This document shows positions 1 through 6,642 of a stretch of 12,600 nt of DNA, one piece after another. The notes below the pieces were generated by a model that saw only the letters and a program-made list of their open reading frames with translations, had not been told where the DNA came from and made no database searches. Source of the stretch: CAZXMB01 sp964641715 (lineage in GTDB: Bacteria > Desulfobacterota > BSN033 > UBA1163). A program made the position numbers and the translations under genes. Numbering within the stretch: position 1 is the stretch's first letter; the number at the start of each line of letters is the position of its first letter. The stretch lies in contig CAZXMB010000087.1 of the NCBI GenBank assembly GCA_964641715.1, positions 1 through 12,600 on the forward strand. The letters are read 5' to 3'.

Positions 1-4
1 CTCA

Positions 5-319
5 TTACTCCTTGGCCAGTTTCTCTTTCTCTTTTATATAGGCCTCCTTGCCCGCCTCAATCGCTGTGGTGATGATCGATTTCTTTTCCTCGTAAAGGCC
101 TTTCCCTTTCTCAAACGTAGAGTTAACTTTTTCCTCAACCTCTCCATAGATTTCTTCTGCTTTATCCCTGACCTCTCCGGCTAACCCCTTGATCTTTTCC
201 CTCGTCTCCTTGCCTGACCGGGGGGCTAATAATAGGGCAATCCCGGCCCCGATCAATCCCCCCAGAAAAAATGAGAAGACCAATGGCCCCGTATGAGAAC
301 CGCCTTCTTCATGTTTCAT
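5..319 (-). CDS. YtxH-like membrane-anchored coiled-coil protein
   Basis: The 104-residue protein has a short polar N-terminus, a Gly/Ala-rich hydrophobic segment at about residues 13-32 ending in LLLAPRSGKETREK, and then a long charged, probably helical tail rich in Glu and Lys. The hydrophobic segment followed by APxSGxExR is the hallmark of the YtxH family (gas-vesicle/general-stress type, PF12732). Function in the family is poorly defined; relatives are small envelope or stress proteins. The start at 319 is chosen because AAAGGAGGT lies just upstream (325-333); a further in-frame ATG at 355 has no such site. It follows the DUF948 gene after 41 bases on the same strand, so the two are probably co-transcribed. 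Family assignment is firm, role is not. Confidence 0.85.
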   Translation of the reverse strand: MKHEEGGSHTGPLVFSFFLGGLIGAGIALLLAPRSGKETREKIKGLAGEVRDKAEEIYGEVEEKVNSTFEKGKGLYEEKKSIITTAIEAGKEAYIKEKEKLAKE

Positions 320-360
320 AAATGACCTCCTTTCCTTTTGCCAAAGATAAAACAACTTTT

Positions 361-771
361 TTATTTTTGGTCCTGTTTAAAAAGATTTCTCAATACAGAC
401 AGGACACCTGCCTTAAACCCTGCTCGAAGGCCTGAAGCCTCTGCGACTGTTGAGGAGGCAAGATGGCCCACCCATGAATTCATACTCTCCACCTGTTCAC
501 TTACAGATTTTACTCCCTCTCCCACCTCCTTCAAAGAACCTGAGAAGACTCTTATGTCTTCGGTGACATCATTGACATTGTCAACAAAATTCCTGACGCT
601 TTTCATGGTCTCTTGAAGCTCAATAAGGGTGGGCTTCATTGTCCTCTCAGTTGTCCCGATCAGTTCCTTTAACCCCTTGATCGCCCCTTTCAATTCAACC
701 ATAACGATAATAAAAATAATGACAAAAGCAACGAATGCGATCGCAATCAGTCCCAAAAAGAATGTATTCAT
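361..771 (-). CDS. DUF948 domain membrane protein
   Basis: This is a 136-residue protein. Residues 3-26 form one strongly hydrophobic transmembrane helix, followed by an amphipathic, probably coiled-coil region (about 28-105) with the pattern TMKPTLIELQETMKSVRNFVDNVNDVTEDI. That layout is typical of DUF948 proteins, which often sit beside YtxH-like genes as here. The tail would lie in the cytoplasm or periplasm; topology cannot be read from the sequence. GGGAGGG at 775-781 sits unusually close (3 bases) to the ATG. It is the first gene of a two-gene minus-strand operon, divergent from perR. No enzymatic motif is seen, and function is unknown beyond a likely structural or envelope-stress role. 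Confidence 0.82.
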   Translation of the reverse strand: MNTFFLGLIAIAFVAFVIIFIIVMVELKGAIKGLKELIGTTERTMKPTLIELQETMKSVRNFVDNVNDVTEDIRVFSGSLKEVGEGVKSVSEQVESMNSWVGHLASSTVAEASGLRAGFKAGVLSVLRNLFKQDQK

Positions 772-820
772 ATGCCCTCCCTCATGAAAATGTATTTCCC
801 TCCAAAACTCCTCCTTTTTA

Positions 821-849
821 ATAATATATCACATCCCTGGCCTTTTGAA
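821..849 (-). promoter_or_regulatory. Candidate promoter of the DUF948-YtxH operon
   Basis: Read on the minus strand, TTCAAA (844-849, four of six matches to the -35 consensus) and TATTAT (821-826, five of six to -10) are separated by 17 bases. Transcription would start near 814, leaving a leader of about 43 bases before the DUF948 ATG at 771. The leader is purine-rich with several Shine-Dalgarno-like runs. This is motif matching only. Confidence 0.4.
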
Positions 850-907
850 TAGATAAAACGACACCTCCATATCCCCGGGAGGGGTGTGAATCATGATTGG
901 AAATAAT

Positions 908-937
908 ATTTGACAATAATTATTCTAAAATGATAAA
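908..937 (+). promoter_or_regulatory. perR promoter with overlapping PerR/Fur-type operator
   Basis: A perfect -35 box TTGACA (910-915) is followed after 16 bases by GATAAA (932-937, four of six matches to -10). Overlapping it is a 24-base imperfect palindrome at 908-931, centred on AATAATTATT (915-924), in which 10 of 12 base pairs are complementary. AT-rich palindromes of this form are the operators of the Fur/PerR family (PerR box consensus TTATAATnATTATAA). A repressor bound here would cover the -35 element and spacer, so autorepression by the adjacent PerR with release by peroxide is the natural reading. The predicted start near 944 leaves only about 10 bases before the ATG at 954. Confidence 0.65.
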
Positions 938-953
938 CTATATCAAAAATTGA

Positions 954-1346
954 ATGAAAAATTATAAACTGCCCGGTCTGAAATTGACTCCTCAAAGATT
1001 GGCTATCCTCCAGTATTTGGAGGGAAATAAAGAACACCCATCCGCGGATGAGATCTACAGGGTTGTCTCTAAGAAATTTCCGACCATGTCTATGGCTACC
1101 GTCTATAATACATTAGAAACCCTGAGGAAACGGGGCCATCTCGTGGAGTTGAATGTCGATCCCTATAAGAAGCGATTTGACTCCGACCCAAAGCCCCATC
1201 ACCACCTCATCTGTACCAAATGCAATAAAATCACTGATGTCCATTATGAATTTCCCCTCCCCTTGTCCAACCTGGAGAGAGATGGGTTTCAAATCATTGG
1301 AAGCCATATCGAATTTTATGGAATTTGTCCCAAATGTAAAAAATAA
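954..1346 (+). CDS. perR: Peroxide-responsive Fur-family repressor PerR
   Basis: The 130-residue protein has an N-terminal winged helix (LTPQRLAILQYL; MSMATVYNTLETLRKRG at about 45-61) and a C-terminal metal-binding dimerisation domain. The structural zinc site is two CxxC pairs, C87/C90 and C125/C128. All five ligands of the Bacillus subtilis PerR regulatory site can be placed with identical spacing: H28, D76, H82, H84 and D95 (PerR H37, D85, H91, H93, D104). Asp rather than Glu at the last position is associated with peroxide-sensing PerR rather than iron-sensing Fur. PerR senses H2O2 through iron-catalysed oxidation of its His ligands and then leaves DNA. There is no clear Shine-Dalgarno sequence before the ATG. 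It heads an operon with rubrerythrin 26 bases downstream, supporting a peroxide role. Confidence 0.9.
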   Translation: MKNYKLPGLKLTPQRLAILQYLEGNKEHPSADEIYRVVSKKFPTMSMATVYNTLETLRKRGHLVELNVDPYKKRFDSDPKPHHHLICTKCNKITDVHYEFPLPLSNLERDGFQIIGSHIEFYGICPKCKK

Positions 1347-1372
1347 TAAGAAAGAGAAAGGAGGAACAGCCA

Positions 1373-1870
1373 ATGTCAAAGACAGAAGAAGCTCTTAAAG
1401 AGGCCTTTGCAGGAGAATCCCAGGCAAACCGCAAATACCTTGCCTTCGCAGTTAAAGCAGACCGGGAGGGAAATCCCCAGGTGGCCCGTCTCTTCAGGGC
1501 GGCAGCCGAGGCAGAAACCATTCATGCCCATAATCACCTGAGGGCGCTCAATGGAATCAAAAGCACAAAAGAAAACCTTCAGGGGGCCATTGCTGGCGAG
1601 ACCCATGAATTTAAGAAGATGTACCCGCAGATGATCGAGGTGGCCAGAGCTGAAGGGAACAAACAGGCGGAAAGGACGTTCAACTTCGCTAATGAAGTTG
1701 AGAAAATCCATGCCCGGCTCTACCAGAAACTTTTAGATGGCTTGGGAAAATCACAGGAAAACTATCCCTATTATATCTGCCCGGTTTGCGGTTACACGGC
1801 TGAGAAGGAGGCTCCGGGCACCTGTCCTGTATGCGGAACCAAAGGAGAGATGTTCAAAAAGATAGAGTGA
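1373..1870 (+). CDS. rbr: Rubrerythrin
   Basis: Rubrerythrin is a cytoplasmic peroxidase of anaerobes that reduces H2O2 to water at a di-iron centre, with electrons arriving through a rubredoxin-like domain. In this 165-residue protein the ferritin-like four-helix part (1-125) carries the expected ligands E15, E48xxH51, E76/E79 and E110xxH113, spaced as in the Desulfovibrio enzyme. The C-terminal rubredoxin-type Fe(SCys)4 site is C136/C139 and C151/C154 (CPVCGY...CPVCG). Both centres are complete. The length fits the shorter rubrerythrins (the Desulfovibrio form is about 190 residues). A strong AAAGGAGGA precedes the ATG. It lies 26 bases after perR and shares its promoter, so induction by peroxide is expected. 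Confidence 0.96.
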   Translation: MSKTEEALKEAFAGESQANRKYLAFAVKADREGNPQVARLFRAAAEAETIHAHNHLRALNGIKSTKENLQGAIAGETHEFKKMYPQMIEVARAEGNKQAERTFNFANEVEKIHARLYQKLLDGLGKSQENYPYYICPVCGYTAEKEAPGTCPVCGTKGEMFKKIE

Positions 1871-1924
1871 AAAACTGTCTCTGTCCGATAAGAGATTTTG
1901 GAAAAATTATTAGGGGAGATAAAG

Positions 1925-2500
1925 ATGAAAAGGATATTAATCTTATCGGTCCTGGTCACACTTTTGTTTTCAATGGCTTTCTCTCCATTGCCGGCTGCCA
2001 ATAAGCCACCGGAAAAGGGCGGAGTATTACCGGCGATTCAACTCCCGATTCCTAAAAATACTGCTGAAAAGAACTACCTGGGACTTTCCGGGGATGGCTC
2101 TTTCAAAATTCCCCAGATCAAGGCAAGGGTGGTGATCATTGAAATTTTCAGCATGTACTGCCCTTACTGTCAAAAGGATGCCCCCGGGGTCAATAACCTC
2201 TATGACTTGATAGAGAAAAACCCGGACTTGAAAAATAAGATTAAATTGATCGGGATCGGTGCCGGAAATACCCCTTATGAAGTGGAGGTCTATAAAAAGA
2301 GTTATTCGGTCCTGTTTCCGCTTTTCCCGGACAGGGATTTCACCCTTCATAAAGCCTATGGAGAGGTGAGGACACCTTATTTCATCGTGGTTAAAATCAA
2401 TGAGGATGGAACCCATCAGATCGTCCATGCCCAGCTGGCCGGATATCCGGGACCGGAACCATTCCTCGAATGGGTGATCAATGCATCAGGACTCAAGTAA
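1925..2500 (+). CDS. Exported thioredoxin-fold (TlpA/ResA-like) protein with CPYC site
   Basis: This 191-residue protein starts with an export signal (MKRI plus a hydrophobic stretch to about residue 19, possible cleavage near PLPAA at 21-25). A thioredoxin-like fold follows: a beta strand VVIIEIFSMY leads into C79-P-Y-C82, and the cis-proline is T150-P151. The dithiol pair points to a periplasmic thiol-disulphide reductase or carrier of the TlpA/ResA/redoxin group; no heme or metal motif is seen. The ATG at 1925 is chosen over an in-frame TTG at 1898 because GGGGAG lies at 1913-1918 and the signal peptide then begins properly. It sits 54 bases after rubrerythrin, and its stop codon is fused to the ribosome-binding site of the peroxiredoxin gene. 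It may reduce that peroxiredoxin; this is inferred from context. Confidence 0.82.
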   Translation: MKRILILSVLVTLLFSMAFSPLPAANKPPEKGGVLPAIQLPIPKNTAEKNYLGLSGDGSFKIPQIKARVVIIEIFSMYCPYCQKDAPGVNNLYDLIEKNPDLKNKIKLIGIGAGNTPYEVEVYKKSYSVLFPLFPDRDFTLHKAYGEVRTPYFIVVKINEDGTHQIVHAQLAGYPGPEPFLEWVINASGLK

Positions 2501-2512
2501 GGAGGTAACCTC

Positions 2513-3121
2513 ATGAAAAAGAGAAGATCAGTCCGTATCCTGTGGATCATTGGAATTCTCTCTATGCTTGCTTTTTCCCAAAGGGCTGATGCTCTATCCG
2601 ATGCGTTTAAGGAAAACATTTATAATGTGGGGACTCTGAAGCCAATCGACAGTCATTTGAAGGTGAAGGTTGGAGACCGGGCCCCTGACTTCACCCTCCC
2701 CTCTCTTTCCAGTGAGAAGATCTCGCTGAGCCGGTATCGGGGGAAGAAGAATGTGGTACTCTCCTTCGTTCCTGCGGCATGGACCCCTGTCTGCTCTGAT
2801 CAGTGGCCGGGCTATAATATTGCCAAGGATATTTTTGAACAAAACAACGCCATTCTCCTCGGAATCACGGTGGACAATATCCCTACCCTCTTTGCCTGGA
2901 CCCACCAGATGGGAAAGCTATGGTTTTCCGTTCTTTCTGATTTCTGGCCCCATGGAGCAGTGGCGAAAAGATATGGTGTGTTACGATCAAACGGAGTTTC
3001 TGAGAGGGCTCTGTTTGTTATTGATAAGAATGGAATCATCCGCTACATCGATGTCCACGACATCAACAAACGGCCTCCCCTCGAAGACCTGGCCGGCGCC
3101 CTGGAGAAGCTTGGGAAATAG
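2513..3121 (+). CDS. Exported one-Cys peroxiredoxin (AhpC/TSA family)
   Basis: Peroxiredoxins reduce peroxides through a cysteine sulphenate. This 202-residue protein has a signal peptide (basic MKKRRSVR, hydrophobic core to about 21, likely cleavage after ADA at 28), so it should act in the periplasm. The catalytic motif PxxxTxxC is P87-AAW-T91-PV-C94, with the conserved Arg at R165 (SERALFVID) and the usual APDFTLP entry at 57-63. C94 is the only cysteine in the protein, so there is no resolving Cys and an external thiol reductant is needed; the CPYC protein encoded immediately upstream is the obvious candidate. AAGGAGGT overlaps the upstream stop, implying tight co-translation. It ends the peroxide operon and converges with the phosphoesterase gene after 24 bases. 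Confidence 0.92.
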   Translation: MKKRRSVRILWIIGILSMLAFSQRADALSDAFKENIYNVGTLKPIDSHLKVKVGDRAPDFTLPSLSSEKISLSRYRGKKNVVLSFVPAAWTPVCSDQWPGYNIAKDIFEQNNAILLGITVDNIPTLFAWTHQMGKLWFSVLSDFWPHGAVAKRYGVLRSNGVSERALFVIDKNGIIRYIDVHDINKRPPLEDLAGALEKLGK

Positions 3122-3145
3122 AACAATAAAGCTTCCCATCATCTA

Positions 3146-3655
3146 TCATCCATCGTTCATCGTTGATCGTCTGATCTGTATTTTAATGATCTCCCCTTCG
3201 ATCTTCTCTCCGATATGGAGGATACCGAGGGTGGGGCTGTGCCAGAAAGATCGGGTGGGGGAGCCGGGGTTGAAGAATAAAAGGTCCTTTGTCCGATGGC
3301 TGGCGGGAGTATGGGTGTGGCCATAGACGATCGCATCCACTTCATCAAATTCCTCTCTCACTCTTGATTCAATCCCATAAGGAGCACCTCCCCCGTGAAT
3401 GAGACCGATTTTAAATCCTCCCAATTCGATCAGCCTCTTCTGAGGAAAGGCTCTCCGGATTTCATCGGGATCCATATTCCCGCAGACAGCAATCAACTCC
3501 TTCTGACCTGAAAGGTACCGTGCAATGGACTGATCCACAAAGTCCCCCGCATGGAGGATCTTTTCCACATCTCTGAAATGAAATTCAATTATCCCCTTAA
3601 ATTCAGGGCCGGGCTCTCTCAAGTGAGTATCGGATAGGATACCGATCTTCATCAT
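3146..3655 (-). CDS. YfcE/MJ0936-type metallophosphoesterase
   Basis: The 169-residue protein matches the small calcineurin-like phosphodiesterases of the YfcE/MJ0936 group in length and motif order. The two-metal site is visible in full: D9-x-H11 (LSDTH), G37-D38 (HAGDF), G59-N60-M-D62, H87-G, and G112-H113-T-H115, followed by the family signature NPGSPTR at 129-135. Members hydrolyse phosphodiesters in vitro; the natural substrate is usually unknown. Two adjacent ATGs occur (3655 and 3652); the first is used because GGAGGTGGG lies at 3666-3674. It is probably monocistronic and faces the peroxiredoxin gene tail to tail. The last few residues (RRSTMNDG) are encoded by a low-complexity stretch and may be a drifted C-terminus. 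Confidence 0.92.
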   Translation of the reverse strand: MMKIGILSDTHLREPGPEFKGIIEFHFRDVEKILHAGDFVDQSIARYLSGQKELIAVCGNMDPDEIRRAFPQKRLIELGGFKIGLIHGGGAPYGIESRVREEFDEVDAIVYGHTHTPASHRTKDLLFFNPGSPTRSFWHSPTLGILHIGEKIEGEIIKIQIRRSTMNDG

Positions 3656-3725
3656 AGTGAAAATTCCCACCTCCGTTTTCCATGTCGGGCCTTCAGCCAT
3701 TGATTTAAGCATAAAAAGAATTGAA

Positions 3726-3754
3726 TTGACAAGAGGGCGATTTAAAAAGATAAT
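3726..3754 (+). promoter_or_regulatory. Promoter of the ubiD operon
   Basis: A perfect -35 TTGACA (3726-3731) and a -10 GATAAT (3749-3754, five of six matches) are separated by exactly 17 bases. Transcription would begin near 3761, giving a leader of about 28 bases before the ubiD ATG at 3789, with GAGGAGGG as ribosome-binding site. It is the best housekeeping-sigma promoter visible in the window. No operator palindrome was seen around it. Confidence 0.65.
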
Positions 3755-3788
3755 TGTAAAGGTTTTTATTCATGAAAGAGGAGGGCTT

Positions 3789-5204
3789 ATGGACCTGAGA
3801 GACTTTATCAAAAAGTGTGAAGAGAAGGGGGAGTTGAAAAGGGTAAAAACCGAGGTCGACTGGAACCTCGAGATCTCTCATATTGCAAAGATCAATGAAG
3901 AGGGCAAGGGACCTGCCTTACTTTTTGAAAAAGTGAAGGACTACCAGATTCCCTTGCTCACCAGTACCTTTACCTCCCCCAGGCGTCTGGCCATTGCCCT
4001 TGGGATGCCTGATCATTTTTCGATGTGTGACATGGCAAAACGATGGATGGAGCTTACGACCAAAAAACTCATCCCGCCTGTGGAGGTGAGGAAGGGCCCT
4101 GTTTTGGAAAATGTGATGGAGGGCCAGAAGGTCAATCTCTTTCAATTCCCCGCACCCAAGTTCTATCCCATGGATGGAGGCCGTTTCATTGGAACAGTGG
4201 CTTTTATCATTACCAAAGATCCGGAGAGCGACTGGGTGAATCTGGGAACCTATCGAATGCAGATTCTGGATGAGAAGACGACCGGTGTGCAGATCATTAA
4301 AGGGAAACACGCGGACTTCATGCTGAAGAAATACCAGAAGATGAAAAAACCCATGCCAGCGGCCGCCGCCATTGGAGGCGATCCACTCCTCTTTCTTGCC
4401 GGATCCACCCTGGTCTCCGCCGGAGTATGCGAATACGATATCGTCGGTTCGTTGCGGGGAAGCCCTTGTGAGGTCATCCGGAGCGACCTCACCGGCCTGC
4501 CCCTTCCTGCCACCGCTGAATTGATACTGGAGGGCGAGATCGAGACCGATCCCTCAAAATTCAGAGAGGAAGGTCCTTTCGGAGAGTATACAGGCTACTA
4601 TTCCGGGAAAACCGGGGAGGAGTGGCCTAAACCTGTTTTTAATGTAAAGAGAATCCTCCACCGAAACAGTCCGATCTTCTGGGCGACCTCGGTCGGAAAG
4701 CCGGTTACCGATACCCATATGATCCAATCCCTGAACCGGACTGCGACTCTCTGGACAGACCTCGAAAATATGAAGGTCCCTGGAATTCAATCCGTCTATA
4801 TCCCTCCGGAAACAGGAGGCCGGTTCTGGGGAATCGTATCGGTCAAACAGATGTATCCGGGCCACTCGATGCACGTAGGGACAGCGGTGATCTCCACCAC
4901 CACAGGCCATTATGGAATGAAAGGGGTCATTGTGGTGGATGAGGATATCCGGGCCGATGATATCCCGAGGATCCTGTGGGCGTTGGCCATGCGCTATGAC
5001 CCTTATCGGAGTACGGAAATCATCAAAAGAGGACGCTCCACCCCTCTTGACCCAGCCCTTCCCATAGAGTCCAGAGAGATTGTCTCCCGGATCATCATGG
5101 ATGCCTGCATCCCGTTTGAGTGGTCGCGAAAACCCACTGAGATCAAACTGGATGAAGAGATGATCAAGAAGGTGCGGAGTCGCTGGAAGGAATACGGCCT
5201 TTGA
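3789..5204 (+). CDS. ubiD: UbiD-family prenyl-FMN-dependent (de)carboxylase
   Basis: UbiD enzymes (de)carboxylate aromatic or alpha,beta-unsaturated acids using prenylated FMN made by UbiX. The 471-residue length is typical. Residues equivalent to Aspergillus Fdc1 are present with matching spacing: metal/cofactor ligands N151, H174 and E215, catalytic R156 (WVNLGTYRMQ), and the catalytic glutamates E261 and E266 (EEGPFGEYTGYY). Further family blocks are PAPKFYPMDGGRFIGT (121-136), IGGDPLLFLAG (195-205) and VIVVDEDID-like (380-387). The start at 3789 has GAGGAGGG upstream; an in-frame extension to 3657 would run through the promoter and is rejected. A ubiX gene lies downstream in the same direction. 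The substrate cannot be told: a quinone-precursor decarboxylase (as in ubiquinone or futalosine-type menaquinone synthesis) and an aromatic-acid degradation enzyme both fit. Confidence 0.93.
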   Translation: MDLRDFIKKCEEKGELKRVKTEVDWNLEISHIAKINEEGKGPALLFEKVKDYQIPLLTSTFTSPRRLAIALGMPDHFSMCDMAKRWMELTTKKLIPPVEVRKGPVLENVMEGQKVNLFQFPAPKFYPMDGGRFIGTVAFIITKDPESDWVNLGTYRMQILDEKTTGVQIIKGKHADFMLKKYQKMKKPMPAAAAIGGDPLLFLAGSTLVSAGVCEYDIVGSLRGSPCEVIRSDLTGLPLPATAELILEGEIETDPSKFREEGPFGEYTGYYSGKTGEEWPKPVFNVKRILHRNSPIFWATSVGKPVTDTHMIQSLNRTATLWTDLENMKVPGIQSVYIPPETGGRFWGIVSVKQMYPGHSMHVGTAVISTTTGHYGMKGVIVVDEDIRADDIPRILWALAMRYDPYRSTEIIKRGRSTPLDPALPIESREIVSRIIMDACIPFEWSRKPTEIKLDEEMIKKVRSRWKEYGL

Positions 5205-5229
5205 CAGGATAAAAAAGGGAGGAAACCCG

Positions 5230-6501
5230 ATGTCCATAGTGATCGTGGGGATGTTGGATGAGAGGGAGGAGGCCCTTCAGATCATCAAGGATCAGATAGA
5301 GACCCGGGGTCATCGAGCTACATTAATCGACATCAGCATTGGCACGGGTGCGATCATCTCTTCATCGAAGCCGGATGTCACAGGAGATGAAATCGCAAGG
5401 CTGGGTGGAACCACACTTGAAGAGATTAAAAAAACACCCGCTCAGGAAAGGGAAAAGGTCACTTTCAGGATGGCGGAGGGCCTCACCCGAAAGGTTCTGA
5501 ATCTTTATAAAACCGGAGAGCTTCAGGGAATCATTGCCATTGCGGGAATGACGGGGAGTTTTCTCTCCCTGACCGCCATGAAATCCTTACCCTTTGGCCT
5601 TCCGAAACTTCTCATCTCGAGTGTGACCGCCATGCCCGCCTATGCGAATAGGCTTTCGGAATACTTCAGCCTGAGAGATATCACGGTCATGCACAGCGTG
5701 GTGGATACCGTGGGTTTAAACTCCCTGGTGAGGGCCCTTGCGGTCAATGGGGCGAATGCCATCTGCGGGATGGTGGAAGGATTTGAACCTCTGAAAAGGG
5801 AGGAAAGACCTTCCATCGCGATCACGGAATTCGGGTTCTGCGATAAAGGGGCTCACTATGTGAGAGACCTTCTCGAAAAAGAATATAACCTCGTCTCCTT
5901 CCATGCCACAGGGCTGGGTGACCGGGCAGCGGTGGATCTGGTCAGCCAGGGATTCTTCGAGGCTTTCATCGATCTGGTCCCGGCAAGTTTCAGCGAGTAC
6001 CTCTTTGGAGGAAACCGGGCTTCAGGACCTAACCGGCTGGATGCCGCAACCCATCTGCCCATCCCCTACCTCCTCTCCCCCTGCGGTTTTGATATGATCA
6101 GTTGCGGCCCCATCGAAAGAAAGGATAAAGGGGATCCCCTCTGGGTCTCCCGGAAGCTGGCGGAAAGAAAGCTTCTGATTCAGGATGCCATGAGGGTTCA
6201 GGCGAGAACCAGTGCGGAGGAGATGGAGACTATTGCAAAGGCCGTGGCTGAAAAACTCAACCAATATGAGAACAAAAAATTGGTCAAATTCATCATCCCT
6301 CGGAAGGGATTCTCTTCCCTCAGCGTGGAAGGTGGAGCCCTTTATGATCCTGAGTCGGATCAGGTCTTCGTGGAAGCTTTGAAAAAATATTTGGACCCTG
6401 AAATTGATTGGGTGGAAGTCAATTCAGACATCAACCATTCAGAATTCGCCCGGGCCGTTGTGGAGGCCCTTCGGGAAGCGCTGGAATCATCTCACCCCTG
6501 A
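5230..6501 (+). CDS. Divergent UPF0261 (Tm-1-like ATP-binding) protein
   Basis: The 423-residue protein aligns along its whole length with the UPF0261 family: an N-terminal Tm-1-like domain (about 1-185, including SIGTG at 36-40 and VVDTVGLNSLVRALAVNGANAICGMV at 157-182) and a C-terminal domain (about 195-420, with FHATGLGDRA, GGNRASGPNRLDAA, RTSAEE, and INHSEFA). The family resembles the plant Tm-1 antiviral ATP-binding protein; bacterial function is undefined. As I recall the family, the glycine-rich nucleotide loop reads GGSGGT, whereas residues 105-110 here read AGMTGS, and the usual HNP motif is absent near 312-320, so this is a diverged subfamily. GGGAGGAAA precedes the ATG. It lies 25 bases after ubiD and before ubiX, suggesting a role with the decarboxylase, such as substrate activation or assembly (inference). 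Confidence 0.85.
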   Translation: MSIVIVGMLDEREEALQIIKDQIETRGHRATLIDISIGTGAIISSSKPDVTGDEIARLGGTTLEEIKKTPAQEREKVTFRMAEGLTRKVLNLYKTGELQGIIAIAGMTGSFLSLTAMKSLPFGLPKLLISSVTAMPAYANRLSEYFSLRDITVMHSVVDTVGLNSLVRALAVNGANAICGMVEGFEPLKREERPSIAITEFGFCDKGAHYVRDLLEKEYNLVSFHATGLGDRAAVDLVSQGFFEAFIDLVPASFSEYLFGGNRASGPNRLDAATHLPIPYLLSPCGFDMISCGPIERKDKGDPLWVSRKLAERKLLIQDAMRVQARTSAEEMETIAKAVAEKLNQYENKKLVKFIIPRKGFSSLSVEGGALYDPESDQVFVEALKKYLDPEIDWVEVNSDINHSEFARAVVEALREALESSHP

Positions 6502-6521
6502 GGAGATTGTGTCGTCATTTT

Positions 6522-6610
6522 GTTCATGGTTCGAGAGTCCTGTCCTGAGTGAACCGTTCATCCTTCGAGGGCCTCAGGATGAACGGTGAATCGAAGGGCT
6601 CACCATGAAC
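6522..6610. repeat. Nested palindromic repeat between UPF0261 and ubiX genes
   Basis: An outer inverted pair GTTCATGGT (6522-6530) and ACCATGAAC (6602-6610) encloses a perfect 12-base-pair hairpin, ACCGTTCATCCT (6553-6564) with AGGATGAACGGT (6576-6587), around an 11-base loop of the form TCGA-N4-CTC (6565-6575). The same loop form recurs at 6591-6601, directly before the outer right arm. The outer arms plus that loop look like one repeat copy with a second copy placed inside it. Palindromes built on TCGA and CTGAG cores are frequent intergenic repeats in several proteobacterial lineages. No coding capacity is seen. Confidence 0.75.
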
Positions 6611-6642
6611 GAAACACGACATGTTAAAAATCAACCACTTAT

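Noticed and set aside
782..805. Seven-codon TTG-started frame on the minus strand with a good AAGGAGGAG site, just before the DUF948 gene
   Set aside because: A leader peptide is conceivable, but a purine-rich leader will produce such a frame by chance and no regulatory structure accompanies it.
861..887. Hairpin ACACCTCC / GGAGG-GG-TGT in the divergent DUF948-perR gap, considered as a terminator
   Set aside because: It has a two-base bulge, no gene ends there, and it lies between two divergent promoters; no function could be assigned.
3106..3135. GAAGCTT / AAGCTTC inverted repeat at the peroxiredoxin-phosphoesterase junction, considered as a terminator
   Set aside because: The arms are AT-balanced and short with a 16-base loop and no T run; half of it is coding sequence.
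2751..3326. 191-residue plus-strand frame overlapping the peroxiredoxin and the phosphoesterase
   Set aside because: It crosses two real genes on opposite strands in a different frame and shows no domain.
3657..3788. In-frame upstream extension of ubiD by 44 residues
   Set aside because: It would translate through the TTGACA/GATAAT promoter and lacks similarity to UbiD N-termini; the ATG at 3789 has a strong ribosome-binding site and the usual MDLRDFI start.
4554..5237. 227-residue open frame antisense to ubiD
   Set aside because: The plus strand here encodes invariant UbiD residues; the antisense product is low-quality sequence without recognisable domains.
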